A stretch of DNA of 64,000 nt from Bacillota bacterium (GTDB lineage: Bacteria; Bacillota; Clostridia; Peptostreptococcales; Anaerovoracaceae). Numbering within the stretch: the stretch's first letter is position 1; the number at the start of each line of letters is the position of its first letter. The DNA lies in assembly GCA_017436705.1 (NCBI GenBank), contig JAFSCP010000036.1, positions 124,001 through 188,000 of the forward strand. Direction: 5' to 3'. The translations under genes and the position numbers were made by a program. This document shows positions 55,416 through 64,000 of this stretch, one piece after another. Under the pieces are notes generated by a model. That model saw only the letters and a list, made by a program, of their open reading frames with translations. It was not told where the DNA came from and did not search any database.

Positions 55416-56258
55416 TTAAATATAGTAGTCCATGTTGAATGCAGTTTCATCAAATTCTCTCAGTTTCTTTTCAACGAACTCTTTGTTGCACTTCTGGATT
55501 GTGATAACCACAAGGTTAAGCAGCAGCATGGAAGCTGAATAAGAGTCCGTGAACTCTCTGGAACTTGATTTGAGAATAATTGAATATTCTGAAAGGCTCA
55601 CCAGCGGAGATCTTGTAAAGTCAGTGATTGAAGCAATTTTGAATCCTTTGCGTTTAAGGTGATTTACAGCCACAATAGTTGCCTTCGGATATCTTGCGAA
55701 ACCTACAGCAATGACCAGTGCTGATCTGTCAATATTGTTGATATGGTCAAAATAGTTGGTATTGGCTGAGTCCAGTTTGGTTGCGCGGATACCGATTTTA
55801 TTCAGAATATACACAGCGTATGAAATCACCGCTTCTGAAGCTCTGGTACCCAGAATTACAACTTCAGGTGCGTTGATAATATCTTCAACAAGGCGGAGCA
55901 CCATCTTTTTGTCAATGGACTGTTTGAAGTCCAGCATATTGCCCATTTCAATGTTCACCAGGTCTTCTGCAACTCTGGTGATTGTATCTTCCATGGAAAC
56001 ATTGAAACCGTTTTCTGCATCGACGGAATTGATGGTGTCTTTTACAAATTCCTTCAGCTGGTTGTAATCGCTGAAGCCTGCTGCAGTTACAAACTGATCC
56101 AGTTCATAATCGCTACAGTCACACTCATAGCAGAATTTTTCGCTGCACATGTAAGTCATAGCACTGTTATTCTTCAGAATATATTCTAAAATACTGCGGT
56201 CAAGGCTGCCGCTTCCAGGCAGTCTGCTGAATTTCTGTTCAAGTATTTCTCTGTACAA
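55416..56258 (-). CDS. RpiR/MurR-family transcriptional regulator with SIS domain
   Basis: 280 residues. The N-terminal 75 residues form the RpiR helix-turn-helix (SAMTYMCSEKFCYECDCSDYELDQFVTAAGFSDYNQLKEF), and the SIS domain follows (VVILGTRASEAVISYAVYILNKIG, then ALVIAVGFARYPKATIVAVNHLKRKG). SIS domains usually bind phosphosugars, yet the linked enzyme is amino-acid-dehydrogenase-like, so the ligand is uncertain. It is 15 bp upstream of the sigma-54 activator gene in one operon and divergent from pepF. Confidence 0.88.
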   Translation of the reverse strand: MYREILEQKFSRLPGSGSLDRSILEYILKNNSAMTYMCSEKFCYECDCSDYELDQFVTAAGFSDYNQLKEFVKDTINSVDAENGFNVSMEDTITRVAEDLVNIEMGNMLDFKQSIDKKMVLRLVEDIINAPEVVILGTRASEAVISYAVYILNKIGIRATKLDSANTNYFDHINNIDRSALVIAVGFARYPKATIVAVNHLKRKGFKIASITDFTRSPLVSLSEYSIILKSSSREFTDSYSASMLLLNLVVITIQKCNKEFVEKKLREFDETAFNMDYYI

Positions 56259-56294
56259 TTTGGATCCCTCCGGTTAAATATTACTCATGGTCAA

Positions 56295-56323
56295 AGTATA
56301 ACAATTTTTTTTAGAACTTTCAA
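56295..56323 (-). promoter_or_regulatory. Sigma-A promoter of the RpiR-activator operon
   Basis: TTGAAA (56318-56323), a 17-bp spacer and TATACT (56295-56300) on the minus strand, about 40 bp upstream of the RpiR start. Confidence 0.67.
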
Positions 56324-56342
56324 TAAACTTTCACTTTACCCG

Positions 56343-56371
56343 TTATATTCTCTGCCAGATTGTGGTACAAT
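56343..56371 (+). promoter_or_regulatory. Promoter of the pepF operon
   Basis: TACAAT (56366-56371) preceded by TGG, an extended -10, with a weak -35-like TTATAT 17 bp upstream on the plus strand. It lies about 30 bp before the pepF ATG. Confidence 0.47.
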
Positions 56372-56403
56372 AATATATTATTTTGGAAACGAGGAGGACT
56401 AAA

Positions 56404-58203
56404 ATGTCTGATAAAACTTTAAAACAGCGCGACCAGATCGCAAAAGAATATAAATGGAACATCGAAGCAATGTACCCTGACGAATCCCAGTGGGAAAAGG
56501 ACATCGAAGAATGTGTAAAGGCTGCCGAGGCTTTCACAGGTTTTGCCGGCAGACTGACTGAATCTGCCGATACCCTTTACGAAGCCCTTGCTGAAAAGGA
56601 CCGCATCTGGGAAAAACTCGAACATGCCTTCGTTTACGCAGCAATGAAAAAGGACGAAGACAACCGCGTTACCAAGTACCAGAGCATGGATGACAAATGC
56701 GGCTCCGCAATTGCGAAAGTTGCTGCTGCAACTTCTTTCTTCGCACCTGAACTTCTCACTGCTTCCGAAGAAACAATTCTTGGCTATATTGAAGCAAAGC
56801 CTGAACTCAAGCAGTACGAATTCGTTCTCAGGGATGCTCTCCGCGAAAAGCAGCATGTGCTCTCTGCAGCAGAAGAAAACATCCTTGCCCAGCTCAGTGA
56901 GGTTACAGGCGCTACCAACGACATCTTCAAGATGCTCAACAATGCTGATTTAACCTTCGGTACAGTGGTTGACGAAGACGGTGATACGGTAAACCTGACT
57001 CACGGAAACTACATTTCTTTCATGGAATGCCACGACCGTGAAGTCCGCAAAGCCGCATTTTCCAACATGTACGAGGCTTATAAGAAACTTATCAATACAA
57101 TCGCAACAACTTATAACTACAATACCAAGAACGATGTAGTTTCTGCAAGAGTCCGTAAATACGACTCTGCCCGCCAGGCAGCTCTTTCCGGCGGCAACAT
57201 TCCTGAAGAGGTTTATGACAACCTTATTTCAGTTGTAAACGAGTACCTGCCTGTACTTCACAAATATACTGCACTCCGCAAAAGAGTCCTTGGTGTGGAC
57301 GAACTGAAGATGTACGACATCTACGTTCCCCTTGTTCAGCTTCCTAAGAAGGACATTCCTTACGAAGAAGCTCTTAAGATGATGCAGGAAGGCCTTGCCC
57401 CACTGGGTGAAGAATATCTTGCCCAGGTTGACCGCGGCACTAAGGAAGGCTGGATTGACGTTTACGAAAATCAGGGCAAGACAAGCGGAGCATACAGCTT
57501 CGGTTCCTACAGCAGCATGCCGTACATCCTGCTCAACTATACCGATACCCTCAAGGACGTTTTCACCATCGTTCACGAAATGGGTCACTCCATGCATTCA
57601 TACTACACACGCAAGACTCAGCCTTACACATATGGTGACCACTCCATTTTCACAGCAGAAGTTGCATCCACAGTAAACGAATCCCTGCTCATGCAGCACC
57701 TTCTGGCAACTGAAACTGACCCTGAAATGCGTAAGTATCTTATCAACTACTACATTGAAGAGTTCAGAACCACCCTTTTCCGCCAGACCATGTTTGCAGA
57801 GTTCGAAATGCTCACTCACCGCGAAATCGAAAACGGCGGCGTTCTCACTGCAGAATGGATGTGCGACATTTACAACGACCTTAACAAAAAATACTTCGGC
57901 CCTGCCCTTGCAGATGACGAATATATCAGATATGAATGGGCGAGAATCCCTCACTTCTACAGAGCTTTCTACGTTTACCAGTACGCTACAGGCTATTCTG
58001 CAGCCAATGCAATCTCTAAAAAAATCCTAGAAGAAGGCGCACCTGCCCGCGATAACTATATTGAATTCCTCAGGAGCGGTTCCTCAGACTACCCTGTTGA
58101 ACTTCTCAAAATCGCCGGCGTTGACATGTCAAGCCCTGAGCCTATCAGAATGGCCATGGAAACTTTCAGAAATCTGGTTGATGAACTGGAAAAACTGCTT
58201 TAA
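56404..58203 (+). CDS. pepF: Oligoendopeptidase F (M3 family)
   Basis: 599 residues from the ATG at 56404 (GAGGAGGACT upstream). The zinc motif HEMGHSMHSYY with the downstream glutamate (FTAEVASTVNESL) is intact. PepF cleaves short peptides in the cytoplasm and helps in protein turnover. It is first in an operon with nadK and the pseudouridine synthase, all on the plus strand. Confidence 0.95.
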   Translation: MSDKTLKQRDQIAKEYKWNIEAMYPDESQWEKDIEECVKAAEAFTGFAGRLTESADTLYEALAEKDRIWEKLEHAFVYAAMKKDEDNRVTKYQSMDDKCGSAIAKVAAATSFFAPELLTASEETILGYIEAKPELKQYEFVLRDALREKQHVLSAAEENILAQLSEVTGATNDIFKMLNNADLTFGTVVDEDGDTVNLTHGNYISFMECHDREVRKAAFSNMYEAYKKLINTIATTYNYNTKNDVVSARVRKYDSARQAALSGGNIPEEVYDNLISVVNEYLPVLHKYTALRKRVLGVDELKMYDIYVPLVQLPKKDIPYEEALKMMQEGLAPLGEEYLAQVDRGTKEGWIDVYENQGKTSGAYSFGSYSSMPYILLNYTDTLKDVFTIVHEMGHSMHSYYTRKTQPYTYGDHSIFTAEVASTVNESLLMQHLLATETDPEMRKYLINYYIEEFRTTLFRQTMFAEFEMLTHREIENGGVLTAEWMCDIYNDLNKKYFGPALADDEYIRYEWARIPHFYRAFYVYQYATGYSAANAISKKILEEGAPARDNYIEFLRSGSSDYPVELLKIAGVDMSSPEPIRMAMETFRNLVDELEKLL

Positions 58204-58222
58204 CCACATGGAGGACATAAAA

Positions 58223-59026
58223 GTGGAAAACAAAAAAGTGTTTATATACGCAAATGATACCGAAATGTCGAAAAAAATCGAAGCAACTCTGCGTACCAAG
58301 CTGGTCAAGTCCGGTCTTCGCGTTTTTGAAGAATATACCGAAGACACAGAGCTGATTTTCTGCGTCGGCGGTGACGGCACCCTCCTTCACCTCATGCACG
58401 ACCTGGATTTTCCAAAGACTCCTGTAGTCGGCATCAACACCGGCCATCTGGGCTTTTTCCAGGAAGTACTGCCCGAAAAAATCGATGATTTTATTTTCGC
58501 TTTCAATCAGGGGAATTACACGCTCCAGCCTTACAGCACAGTAAAGGCTGTTGTCGAAACTGAACACGGTACTTTCACCCATACTGCGCTCAACGAAATC
58601 GCAGTCAAGGGTGAACCTACATATCCTGTTCACCTGAACATTTCAATCAATGAATCCTTCGTTGAAAGATTCAGCGGAGACGGCATCTGCGTTGCAACTC
58701 CTGCAGGCAGTACAGCCTATAATTACTCCCTTGGCGGCAGTCTTGTGGACCCTCGCCTCAACCTGCTTCAGGTTACCCCTATTGCTCCGATGAACAGCAT
58801 TGCCTACCGTTCATTCACATCAAGCATTCTCCTTCCGTCCAACGACAAACTCATTGTCCTTCCTTTCGATGCAACTGACAAGAAACTGAGCATCATTTTC
58901 GACGGTAACATTGCAGAATACAGCGATGTGGTTTCCATCACCATGGGGCTTTCAAGGCGCAAGGTCAACCTGGTACGCTTCGAAGATTTCAACTTCTGGG
59001 AAAAAGTCAAGTGCAAGTTCCTGTAA
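58223..59026 (+). CDS. nadK: NAD kinase
   Basis: 267 residues from a GTG at 58223, which has GGAGG eight bases upstream; an ATG further up falls within that site. The GGDGTLLH motif, the GHLGFF loop and DGICVATPAGSTAYNYSLGG are signatures. The enzyme phosphorylates NAD to NADP. It starts 19 bp after pepF. Confidence 0.95.
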   Translation: MENKKVFIYANDTEMSKKIEATLRTKLVKSGLRVFEEYTEDTELIFCVGGDGTLLHLMHDLDFPKTPVVGINTGHLGFFQEVLPEKIDDFIFAFNQGNYTLQPYSTVKAVVETEHGTFTHTALNEIAVKGEPTYPVHLNISINESFVERFSGDGICVATPAGSTAYNYSLGGSLVDPRLNLLQVTPIAPMNSIAYRSFTSSILLPSNDKLIVLPFDATDKKLSIIFDGNIAEYSDVVSITMGLSRRKVNLVRFEDFNFWEKVKCKFL

Positions 59027-59050
59027 TTATTTCGCAAAGGATATATTTCA

Positions 59051-60037
59051 ATGACAGAATTCAAGTATACAGTTAAAGAAACAGACCGGGAGCTCTCCAT
59101 CAAAGAGCTTCTTTCCCGTAATTTCGGTTTCTCAGGCCGCTTTATGACCAAGCTCAAGCAGAACCGTTTGATTTTCCTCAACGGAGAAAACATGCCCGGC
59201 TGGGTTACGCCTGAACCCGGAGATGTGATTACAGTAACCACACCTGACGAAACCAGCGACTTTCCGCCTGAGGATATTCCTGTCAGCGTAGTTTACGAAG
59301 ATAACGACCTGCTTGTAATCAACAAGCAGCCCGGAGTGGTTGTTCATCCTACCAAAGGCAAGCCTTATCATACCATGGCCAACGGCATTATGAAAAAAAT
59401 GCTTGATGAAGGTGAAAGCTACAAAATCCGCTTTGTCAACCGTCTGGATATGAACACATCCGGCCTTCTGATTGTGGCAAAAAATAGCCATGCCCAGGAC
59501 AATCTGACCAAGCAGATGAAGTCAGACCACATCCAGAAAAAATACAAGGCCATCGTAGACGGTGTAATAGCTGAAGACAGCGGAACCATTGACCTTCCTC
59601 TCGGCCGTCCTGACCCGGATGAAGTTGAGCGCTGGGTTCTTCCAGTTGAAGACGGCGGCTACCCTTCAGTGACCCACTACAGGGTTCTTGAACGCTATCC
59701 TGCCCACACCCTTGTGGAACTTCAGCTGGAGACAGGCCGCACCCACCAGATCCGTGTACACCTTTCCTACTGCGGTCATCCGATTATCGGCGACCATCTG
59801 TACTGCAACGGCGACCCATTTGAATACCGCAGAATACACGGCGACCCACGCCCGCCTCTTGACGGTACCAAGGGCCCGCGCATGGAAACCAACCCTGAAA
59901 TCGTGTCACCTTACATAGACCGGCAGGCACTCCATGCCTTCTCACTTACCTTTACCCATCCTGTTACCGGCGAAATTCTTCATCTTGAAGCTCCTCTGCC
60001 TGAGGATATGGAAAAGGCCATCGAAAAAATACGTTAA
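59051..60037 (+). CDS. RluA-family pseudouridine synthase
   Basis: 328 residues. An S4-like RNA-binding region (about 10-75: KLKQNRLIFLNGENMPGWVTPEPGD) is followed by the catalytic domain with NRLDMNTSGLLI; most members have HRLD, so His is replaced by Asn but the catalytic Asp is kept. The late GRTHQIRVHLSYCGHPIIGDHLY segment is standard. RluD-type 23S rRNA or tRNA targets are possible; the exact site cannot be assigned. Confidence 0.9.
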   Translation: MTEFKYTVKETDRELSIKELLSRNFGFSGRFMTKLKQNRLIFLNGENMPGWVTPEPGDVITVTTPDETSDFPPEDIPVSVVYEDNDLLVINKQPGVVVHPTKGKPYHTMANGIMKKMLDEGESYKIRFVNRLDMNTSGLLIVAKNSHAQDNLTKQMKSDHIQKKYKAIVDGVIAEDSGTIDLPLGRPDPDEVERWVLPVEDGGYPSVTHYRVLERYPAHTLVELQLETGRTHQIRVHLSYCGHPIIGDHLYCNGDPFEYRRIHGDPRPPLDGTKGPRMETNPEIVSPYIDRQALHAFSLTFTHPVTGEILHLEAPLPEDMEKAIEKIR

Positions 60038-60045
60038 AAATCAAA

Positions 60046-60076
60046 ACTGCCAGGCCGGATAAACCAGCATGGCAGT
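60046..60076 (+). terminator. Terminator of the pepF-nadK-rlu operon
   Basis: ACTGCCA and TGGCAGT around a 17-nt loop, followed by AUUUUUU on the plus strand. It sits between convergent genes. Confidence 0.8.
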
Positions 60077-60081
60077 ATTTT

Positions 60082-61581
60082 TTATTTATTATTCAGATAT
60101 TCCTGTACTCTCTCTCCGTCTGTTGCAAACTCCACAAAAGTGGTTCCACGCTTTACATAAGCGTCAGAACCGCAGCCTGCAAGAATCAGCACGCAGTTGT
60201 CCATTTCTTCGGCAGTCTCAAGGGCTGCGCGCACTGCCTGGTCACGGTCTGTGATGATGCGGGCCTTTTCTTTGTGTGCAACGTTTTCCAGGATTTCGCT
60301 GCAGATTTTGTTCACATCTTCCTTGCCCGGGTCACGCTCTGTGATTACGATAAAATCCGCGTTAGCATCGGCGATTTCACCTGCTTCCTTACGGCGGTTA
60401 AAAGCCTTGTCTCCTACGCATCCGAACAGGAATCCCACTTTGCGGTCCGGATAATGATGGTGAACATAATCGAAAACAGCCTGATAGCTCATCTTGTTGT
60501 GAGCACAGTCAACAATCACATCAACAGCCTTGCCCGGTATCTGATAAAGCTCCATTCTTCCTGCAACCTTTACAGTTTCAAGACCTTTTTTGATTGTACC
60601 GCGCGGCACACCCAGCTCTGTTGCCGCAGCAATTGCCATCAGTGCATTGTATGCGTTATATTCCCCGCCGATATTGACGGTGAAAGTATCTTCTTCCCCG
60701 AAAATACTTGCTGTCAGAACAATTCTGCCCGGCATTTCTTCAACTTTCAGGCCACGTACATCTGCATTTTCTCCAAAACCGAAAGTTATGACCTTCTGAC
60801 AGTCTGCGGCAGCAGCCTCAAGCACACGTCCGCAGTATTCACGATCCATGTCCACATTGACGCAGGCTGCTTTACTCTGCCGGAAAATTCTCAGCTTGGA
60901 AGTAAAATAGTCCTCCATGTCGCTGTGCTCTGCATCAGAAATATGGTCTTCGGAAATATTCAGGAATCCGCAGACTTCAAACTTAAGGTCCAGAGTTCTG
61001 TCGTACTTGAGCCCCTGTGAGGAAACTTCCATGGTCAGATACTTACATCCGTTATTTACGCAGCCGTCCAGAATCCTGTGCAGCTCAATGGTTTCAGGGG
61101 TAGTAAGCTTGCGGGCTTTTTCCTTATGCTGGCCGTCGTATGTGTAAATTCCTGAACTGAACCCTGTTTCACGGCCGCAGTGCGCATCCAGAATTGACTT
61201 GATCATAGTGGCAGTGGTCGACTTACCCTTGGTTCCTGTCAGGCCGATGATTTTCAGCCCATCGTCCCAGCTATGGTCAAAATACATTGCCGAAATCCTT
61301 GAAATTGCACGGCGCATATCATTTACGACCATAAAAGGCACATCAGCCGCCATACCCATATCGCGCTCTGCAATATATCCGCATGCGCCCTTTGCCAGGG
61401 CATCTTCCAGATACTGAGCCTTGAAATTGGCACCTTTGCAGATGAACAGCGTTCCTTCCTTAACCAGCATGGAATTGTATGAAATATCTTTTACCTGAGC
61501 CGGAAGCAGCCCGCCGGACGCTGCCAGCAGGCCTTCATTTTCCAGCATCATTTTATAATCATTTAAAGTCTTTATCTTCAT
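60082..61581 (-). CDS. MurE-like Mur ligase with altered amino-acid-binding motif
   Basis: 499 residues from the ATG at 61579-61581 (GGAGAT upstream). Three Mur-ligase domains are present; the ATP loop is GLTGTKGKSTTA and the middle domain has TTPETIELHRIL and TMEVSSQGL. True MurE enzymes for diaminopimelate have DNPR and a GKGHE element. Here the segments read ERDPGKED and AGCGSDAY, so the usual Dap contacts are not conserved. It may be MurE with another amino acid, or a paralogue. asd and dapA in this window show that the Dap pathway exists. Confidence 0.8.
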   Translation of the reverse strand: MKIKTLNDYKMMLENEGLLAASGGLLPAQVKDISYNSMLVKEGTLFICKGANFKAQYLEDALAKGACGYIAERDMGMAADVPFMVVNDMRRAISRISAMYFDHSWDDGLKIIGLTGTKGKSTTATMIKSILDAHCGRETGFSSGIYTYDGQHKEKARKLTTPETIELHRILDGCVNNGCKYLTMEVSSQGLKYDRTLDLKFEVCGFLNISEDHISDAEHSDMEDYFTSKLRIFRQSKAACVNVDMDREYCGRVLEAAAADCQKVITFGFGENADVRGLKVEEMPGRIVLTASIFGEEDTFTVNIGGEYNAYNALMAIAAATELGVPRGTIKKGLETVKVAGRMELYQIPGKAVDVIVDCAHNKMSYQAVFDYVHHHYPDRKVGFLFGCVGDKAFNRRKEAGEIADANADFIVITERDPGKEDVNKICSEILENVAHKEKARIITDRDQAVRAALETAEEMDNCVLILAGCGSDAYVKRGTTFVEFATDGERVQEYLNNK

Positions 61582-61659
61582 AATGTATCTCCGTTTACTC
61601 TGATTTACTTCTCTATGATACCACATTTTGGGCGGTTGATACAGTAAAAAAGTAAAAAA

Positions 61660-62775
61660 TTACTTTCCTTTCAGTTCCTCAAAAAGTTCTTCAGCCAGGG
61701 CGCTTACCTGGGTAAAGTTCATATTTGGAATGTAAAGAGCTTCAACTTTCATGTGAGTATCCTTTGCATGGCCCAGAGCACGTATTGCCTTGCCAAGCAG
61801 AATGTCAGCTTCTTCCCTCAGACTTTCAAGCAGCTCAGATTCTTCTTCCAGACTGACAGAGTCCATGTAGTCGCTCATATCAATCAGTGTTATTTCCTGA
61901 TGGCTGTCATCATCGCGGATTACTTCCCACGGTTCCATATCGTGATAATCATTTACTGTTATGAACGCAAGGCTGAGCTGTGGAATTATCAGGTGCTCGA
62001 TTTTTTCATCAGGTGCCATCGGACAGTAAAATACTTCTGTATCAAAACCTCTGTATACGGCTCCTTCCCTCAGAATCTCCATGAAGCTGCTGTTCTGGAA
62101 GCCTTCCGGTGAACTTACAATGAATACCTTTTCAACTCCCTGCAGCAAAGTATCGATGTAGTGGGTCATACCTCCTGCTGTAATTGCAGATGCAAAGAAT
62201 TTTTTCTGCCTGCCAGGTCTCATTGAAATGGGATGTTCTCCGTATTCTGCTCTGATGATATCAGCAACAAGTCCGTAAACTTCCCCTGCCTGGACTGCAC
62301 CGTTATATACCTCTTCCAGGCTTCTGAAAACGCTTCTGGCCGCGCTTAAGTAATTATATGCAATTCTGTACCATCTTGATGTTTCTTCGTTTAAATCAAT
62401 GATTTCAGCCTTGTTTGCCGCAATACCTTCCTCATTCCAGAAATCGCCAAGATTTATGATTCTGTCAACAGCTCCCGGCGTTACAGGGTCTGTCATGTGA
62501 GGGCTGGTTCCATCAATGAGTGCAATTCTGCGGTTTTTCAGCACAATTCCATCCAAAGAATCTTCATCAGCCGAACAGTGCAGAAAATCCACATCCTCCC
62601 CCATTTCAGCAAACTTTTCACCGATTTTTTTCATAAATGTTGATTTCCCTGTTCCCGGACCTCCTTTGATGCAGATTATCCTGCTGGCTTCCCGCTGGCT
62701 AAGGATGTACCTGTAATAAGAAAAAAATCCCTGGGGCGTGTTATTGCCAGGGAAATAGTGTCTTTGTACGGACAA
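61660..62775 (-). CDS. P-loop ATPase of the PRK06851 family
   Basis: 371 residues starting from a TTG at 62773-62775, favoured because AGGAGG lies eight bases upstream; the TTG two codons earlier is only two bases from it. Opening is RHYFPGNNTPQGFFSYYRYIL, then Walker A IKGGPGTGKSTFMKK. A second P-loop-like half is lacking in clear motifs. The family is common in spore formers and uncharacterised. It lies 64 bp after the response regulator gene on the same strand. Confidence 0.8.
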   Translation of the reverse strand: MSVQRHYFPGNNTPQGFFSYYRYILSQREASRIICIKGGPGTGKSTFMKKIGEKFAEMGEDVDFLHCSADEDSLDGIVLKNRRIALIDGTSPHMTDPVTPGAVDRIINLGDFWNEEGIAANKAEIIDLNEETSRWYRIAYNYLSAARSVFRSLEEVYNGAVQAGEVYGLVADIIRAEYGEHPISMRPGRQKKFFASAITAGGMTHYIDTLLQGVEKVFIVSSPEGFQNSSFMEILREGAVYRGFDTEVFYCPMAPDEKIEHLIIPQLSLAFITVNDYHDMEPWEVIRDDDSHQEITLIDMSDYMDSVSLEEESELLESLREEADILLGKAIRALGHAKDTHMKVEALYIPNMNFTQVSALAEELFEELKGK

Positions 62776-62784
62776 GGGCAATAC

Positions 62785-62820
62785 CTCCTCATAAAAATAT
62801 ATACCATACTATGTGAGGAG
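62785..62820 (-). promoter_or_regulatory. Possible ribosome-binding-site hairpin of the ATPase gene
   Basis: CTCCTCA on the transcript is complementary to TGAGGAG seven bases long, 22 nt later; the second arm includes the gene's ribosome binding site. The intervening loop is AT-rich. Regulation by this fold is speculative. Confidence 0.4.
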
Positions 62821-62839
62821 CTTGGGAGAAGTACAGAAT

Positions 62840-63517
62840 TTATTCGCTGATGCGATACAGCATACATGGGCGCCCGCCTGTACTGTAATCAATTTCTGCA
62901 AACACCCTGCCGGTCTGTGACAGGTAATTAAGATATCTACGTGCTGTAACACTTGTAATTCCGGTCATTTCTGCAATTTTTTCTCCGGTAAGCCAGCTTT
63001 CTCTGTTTTCACGAAGCTGGTTCAGTATGAGAGAAAGGGTTTTCTCCTGTATGCCCTTGGGTAATGCAGTCTCAGAAGATCTGCCTCTGCTGTTCTCAAT
63101 TATATAGTCTACTGTTTTCTGATTAAGCTTATCAAAATTCTTCAGTGCGTTTGCCTGGGAAGCAAATTTATCAAGAGCCATTCTGAATCTGTCAAAGGTG
63201 AACGGTTTCACCAGATAATCTACCGCACCAAGGTGCAGGGCTTCTTCAAGAGCCTGCCTGTCATTGGCCGCAGTAACCATAATTACATCTGCAGGGTACT
63301 GCAGTCTGCGTATCTGCCGCAGTGTTTCAAATCCATCCATGCATGGCATATATACATCCATAATAATCAGATCCACTTTATTCTCTTCCAGAAAAGTCAG
63401 TGCACTTTTTCCGTCACTGCATTTTCCTGCCACACTGAATGACCTGCACCGTGCAATGTACTGCTCATTAATCATTGCTACCATAGGGTCATCTTCAACT
63501 ATCAGTACTTTATACAT
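62840..63517 (-). CDS. CitB/DcuR-type response regulator
   Basis: 225 residues. The receiver domain has the acidic pair in VLIVEDDPMVAMINEQYI, the phosphoacceptor in LIIMDVYMPCMDG and the lysine in VDYLVKPF. The C-terminal part carries the helix-turn-helix typical of the CitT/DcuR class (GEKIAEMTGITSVTARRYLNYLSQTG). Its partner histidine kinase gene overlaps by 8 bp. Such pairs sense citrate or C4-dicarboxylates and activate transporter genes. Confidence 0.92.
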   Translation of the reverse strand: MYKVLIVEDDPMVAMINEQYIARCRSFSVAGKCSDGKSALTFLEENKVDLIIMDVYMPCMDGFETLRQIRRLQYPADVIMVTAANDRQALEEALHLGAVDYLVKPFTFDRFRMALDKFASQANALKNFDKLNQKTVDYIIENSRGRSSETALPKGIQEKTLSLILNQLRENRESWLTGEKIAEMTGITSVTARRYLNYLSQTGRVFAEIDYSTGGRPCMLYRISE

Positions 63518-64000
63518 TTTTATTCTCCATATTTTTTCTTTGAAATTTTACTGAAAACGATGTACCGTTTCCTTCATCGGATTCTGCTGTAATTGTTCCT
63601 CCAAGAGACTCAACAATATTTTTTACCTGGAAAAGACCCGTGCCATGTCCTTCGCCTTTGGTTGAATATCCGTTCTCAAAAATATGTTTCATGTCATTTT
63701 CCGGAATTCCATGTCCTGTATCAGTAACATTTATGAGCAGTGCATCCTGCTGCGAATATATTCCCAGCATCATTTTTTTGTGTTTCCTGCAGCTGTTACA
63801 ATCATTCATTGCATCGAAGCCATTGTCTATAAGATTGCCTAAGATTGTTACAAGAGATTCAGATGGTATGTTCATGTCCGATAAGGAATACCTTGATCCG
63901 TCTCTTATTATAAATTCCACGTTCAGCTCAGAAGCACGTGCAATTTTGCCTATCAGCAGTGCTGCCGCTGCCGGTTCTTCAACTATATTCATCACCTTGC
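63510..64000 (-). CDS. CitA/DcuS-type sensor histidine kinase (partial, C-terminal part)
   Basis: The C-terminal 163 residues are in the window; the N-terminus runs off the right edge. The ATPase domain shows the N box ILGNLIDNGFDAMND, the G1 box DTGHGIPE and the G2 box GHGTGLFQVKNIV. Together with the downstream regulator, this is a CitA/DcuS-class system, whose members sense carboxylates through a periplasmic PAS domain (not visible here). Confidence 0.9.
   Translation of the reverse strand, partial: KVMNIVEEPAAAALLIGKIARASELNVEFIIRDGSRYSLSDMNIPSESLVTILGNLIDNGFDAMNDCNSCRKHKKMMLGIYSQQDALLINVTDTGHGIPENDMKHIFENGYSTKGEGHGTGLFQVKNIVESLGGTITAESDEGNGTSFSVKFQRKNMENKNV

Noticed and set aside
62345-62360. 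Second copy of the 192-bp element's end (GCTTAAGTAATT)
   Set aside because: It lies inside the PRK06851-type ATPase gene, is only 12 bases long and has no inverted partner nearby; a chance match.

Overview
The window comes from a spore-forming, moderately low-GC Firmicute of the Clostridia. It carries spo0A, spoIVB and a ylbJ-like gene, uses clostridial Shine-Dalgarno and promoter patterns, and encodes a sigma-54 activator. The exact genus cannot be read from the sequence; gut-type Clostridia, for example the Anaerovoracaceae/Family XIII area, would fit but this is a guess. Most genes lie on the minus strand.

Layout. 1-6.5 kb: the start of spo0A, spoIVB, a BofC-like gene, comEA, a radical-SAM/DUF2344 pair, an HD protein and a degenerate LytM protein. 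6.5-13.3 kb: a tripartite tricarboxylate transporter operon (cyclase-tctC-tctB-tctA-nitroreductase) with a divergent LysR regulator and a second, nearly identical nitroreductase. 13.4-27.7 kb: housekeeping genes obg, rpmA, rplU, recA (with a LexA box), alkD-like, gyrI-like, cinA, a PD-(D/E)XK protein, pgsA, rimO, ftsK, uppP and asd, with dapA divergent from asd. 28.8-32.3 kb: a Gld-type ABC export module. 32.4-34.7 kb: an Rpn-family nuclease gene, then a type III toxin-antitoxin locus. 34.7-38.2 kb: two duplicated pairs of membrane proteins with a PadR regulator. 38.3-42.7 kb: a partner-switching module (STAS protein, Cache/PP2C phosphatase, RsbW-like kinase) that ends in a transporter carrying its own GHKL-like domain. 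42.8-52.9 kb: trmO, an AbrB/RelE pair, rpmF, ackA, tmcAL, small membrane proteins, hydrolases and murI. 53-56.3 kb: an RpiR regulator, a sigma-54 activator and a sigma-54-driven dehydrogenase. 56.4-64 kb: pepF, nadK, an RluA-type synthase, a MurE-like ligase, an ATPase and a CitA/CitB-type two-component pair running off the right edge.

Most notable system. At 33.4-34.7 kb, a strong promoter precedes two perfect 52-bp tandem repeats that can fold, then an intrinsic terminator, then a CptN/TenpN-like endoribonuclease gene. This is the exact architecture of a type III (RNA antitoxin) toxin-antitoxin system. Here the complete toxin domain is fused in frame to a complete macrodomain of the ADP-ribose-hydrolase type, and the macrodomain keeps its own ribosome binding site and ATG inside the fused gene. 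I know of no described type III system with this arrangement.

Two other systems deserve attention. One is a dicarboxylate/amino-acid symporter fused to a degenerate RsbW-like ATPase domain within a STAS/PP2C/RsbW operon. The other is a sigma-54 circuit in which two well-matched -24/-12 promoters 47 kb apart share similar upstream dyads; one drives a dehydrogenase gene, and the other appears to drive only a short terminated RNA.
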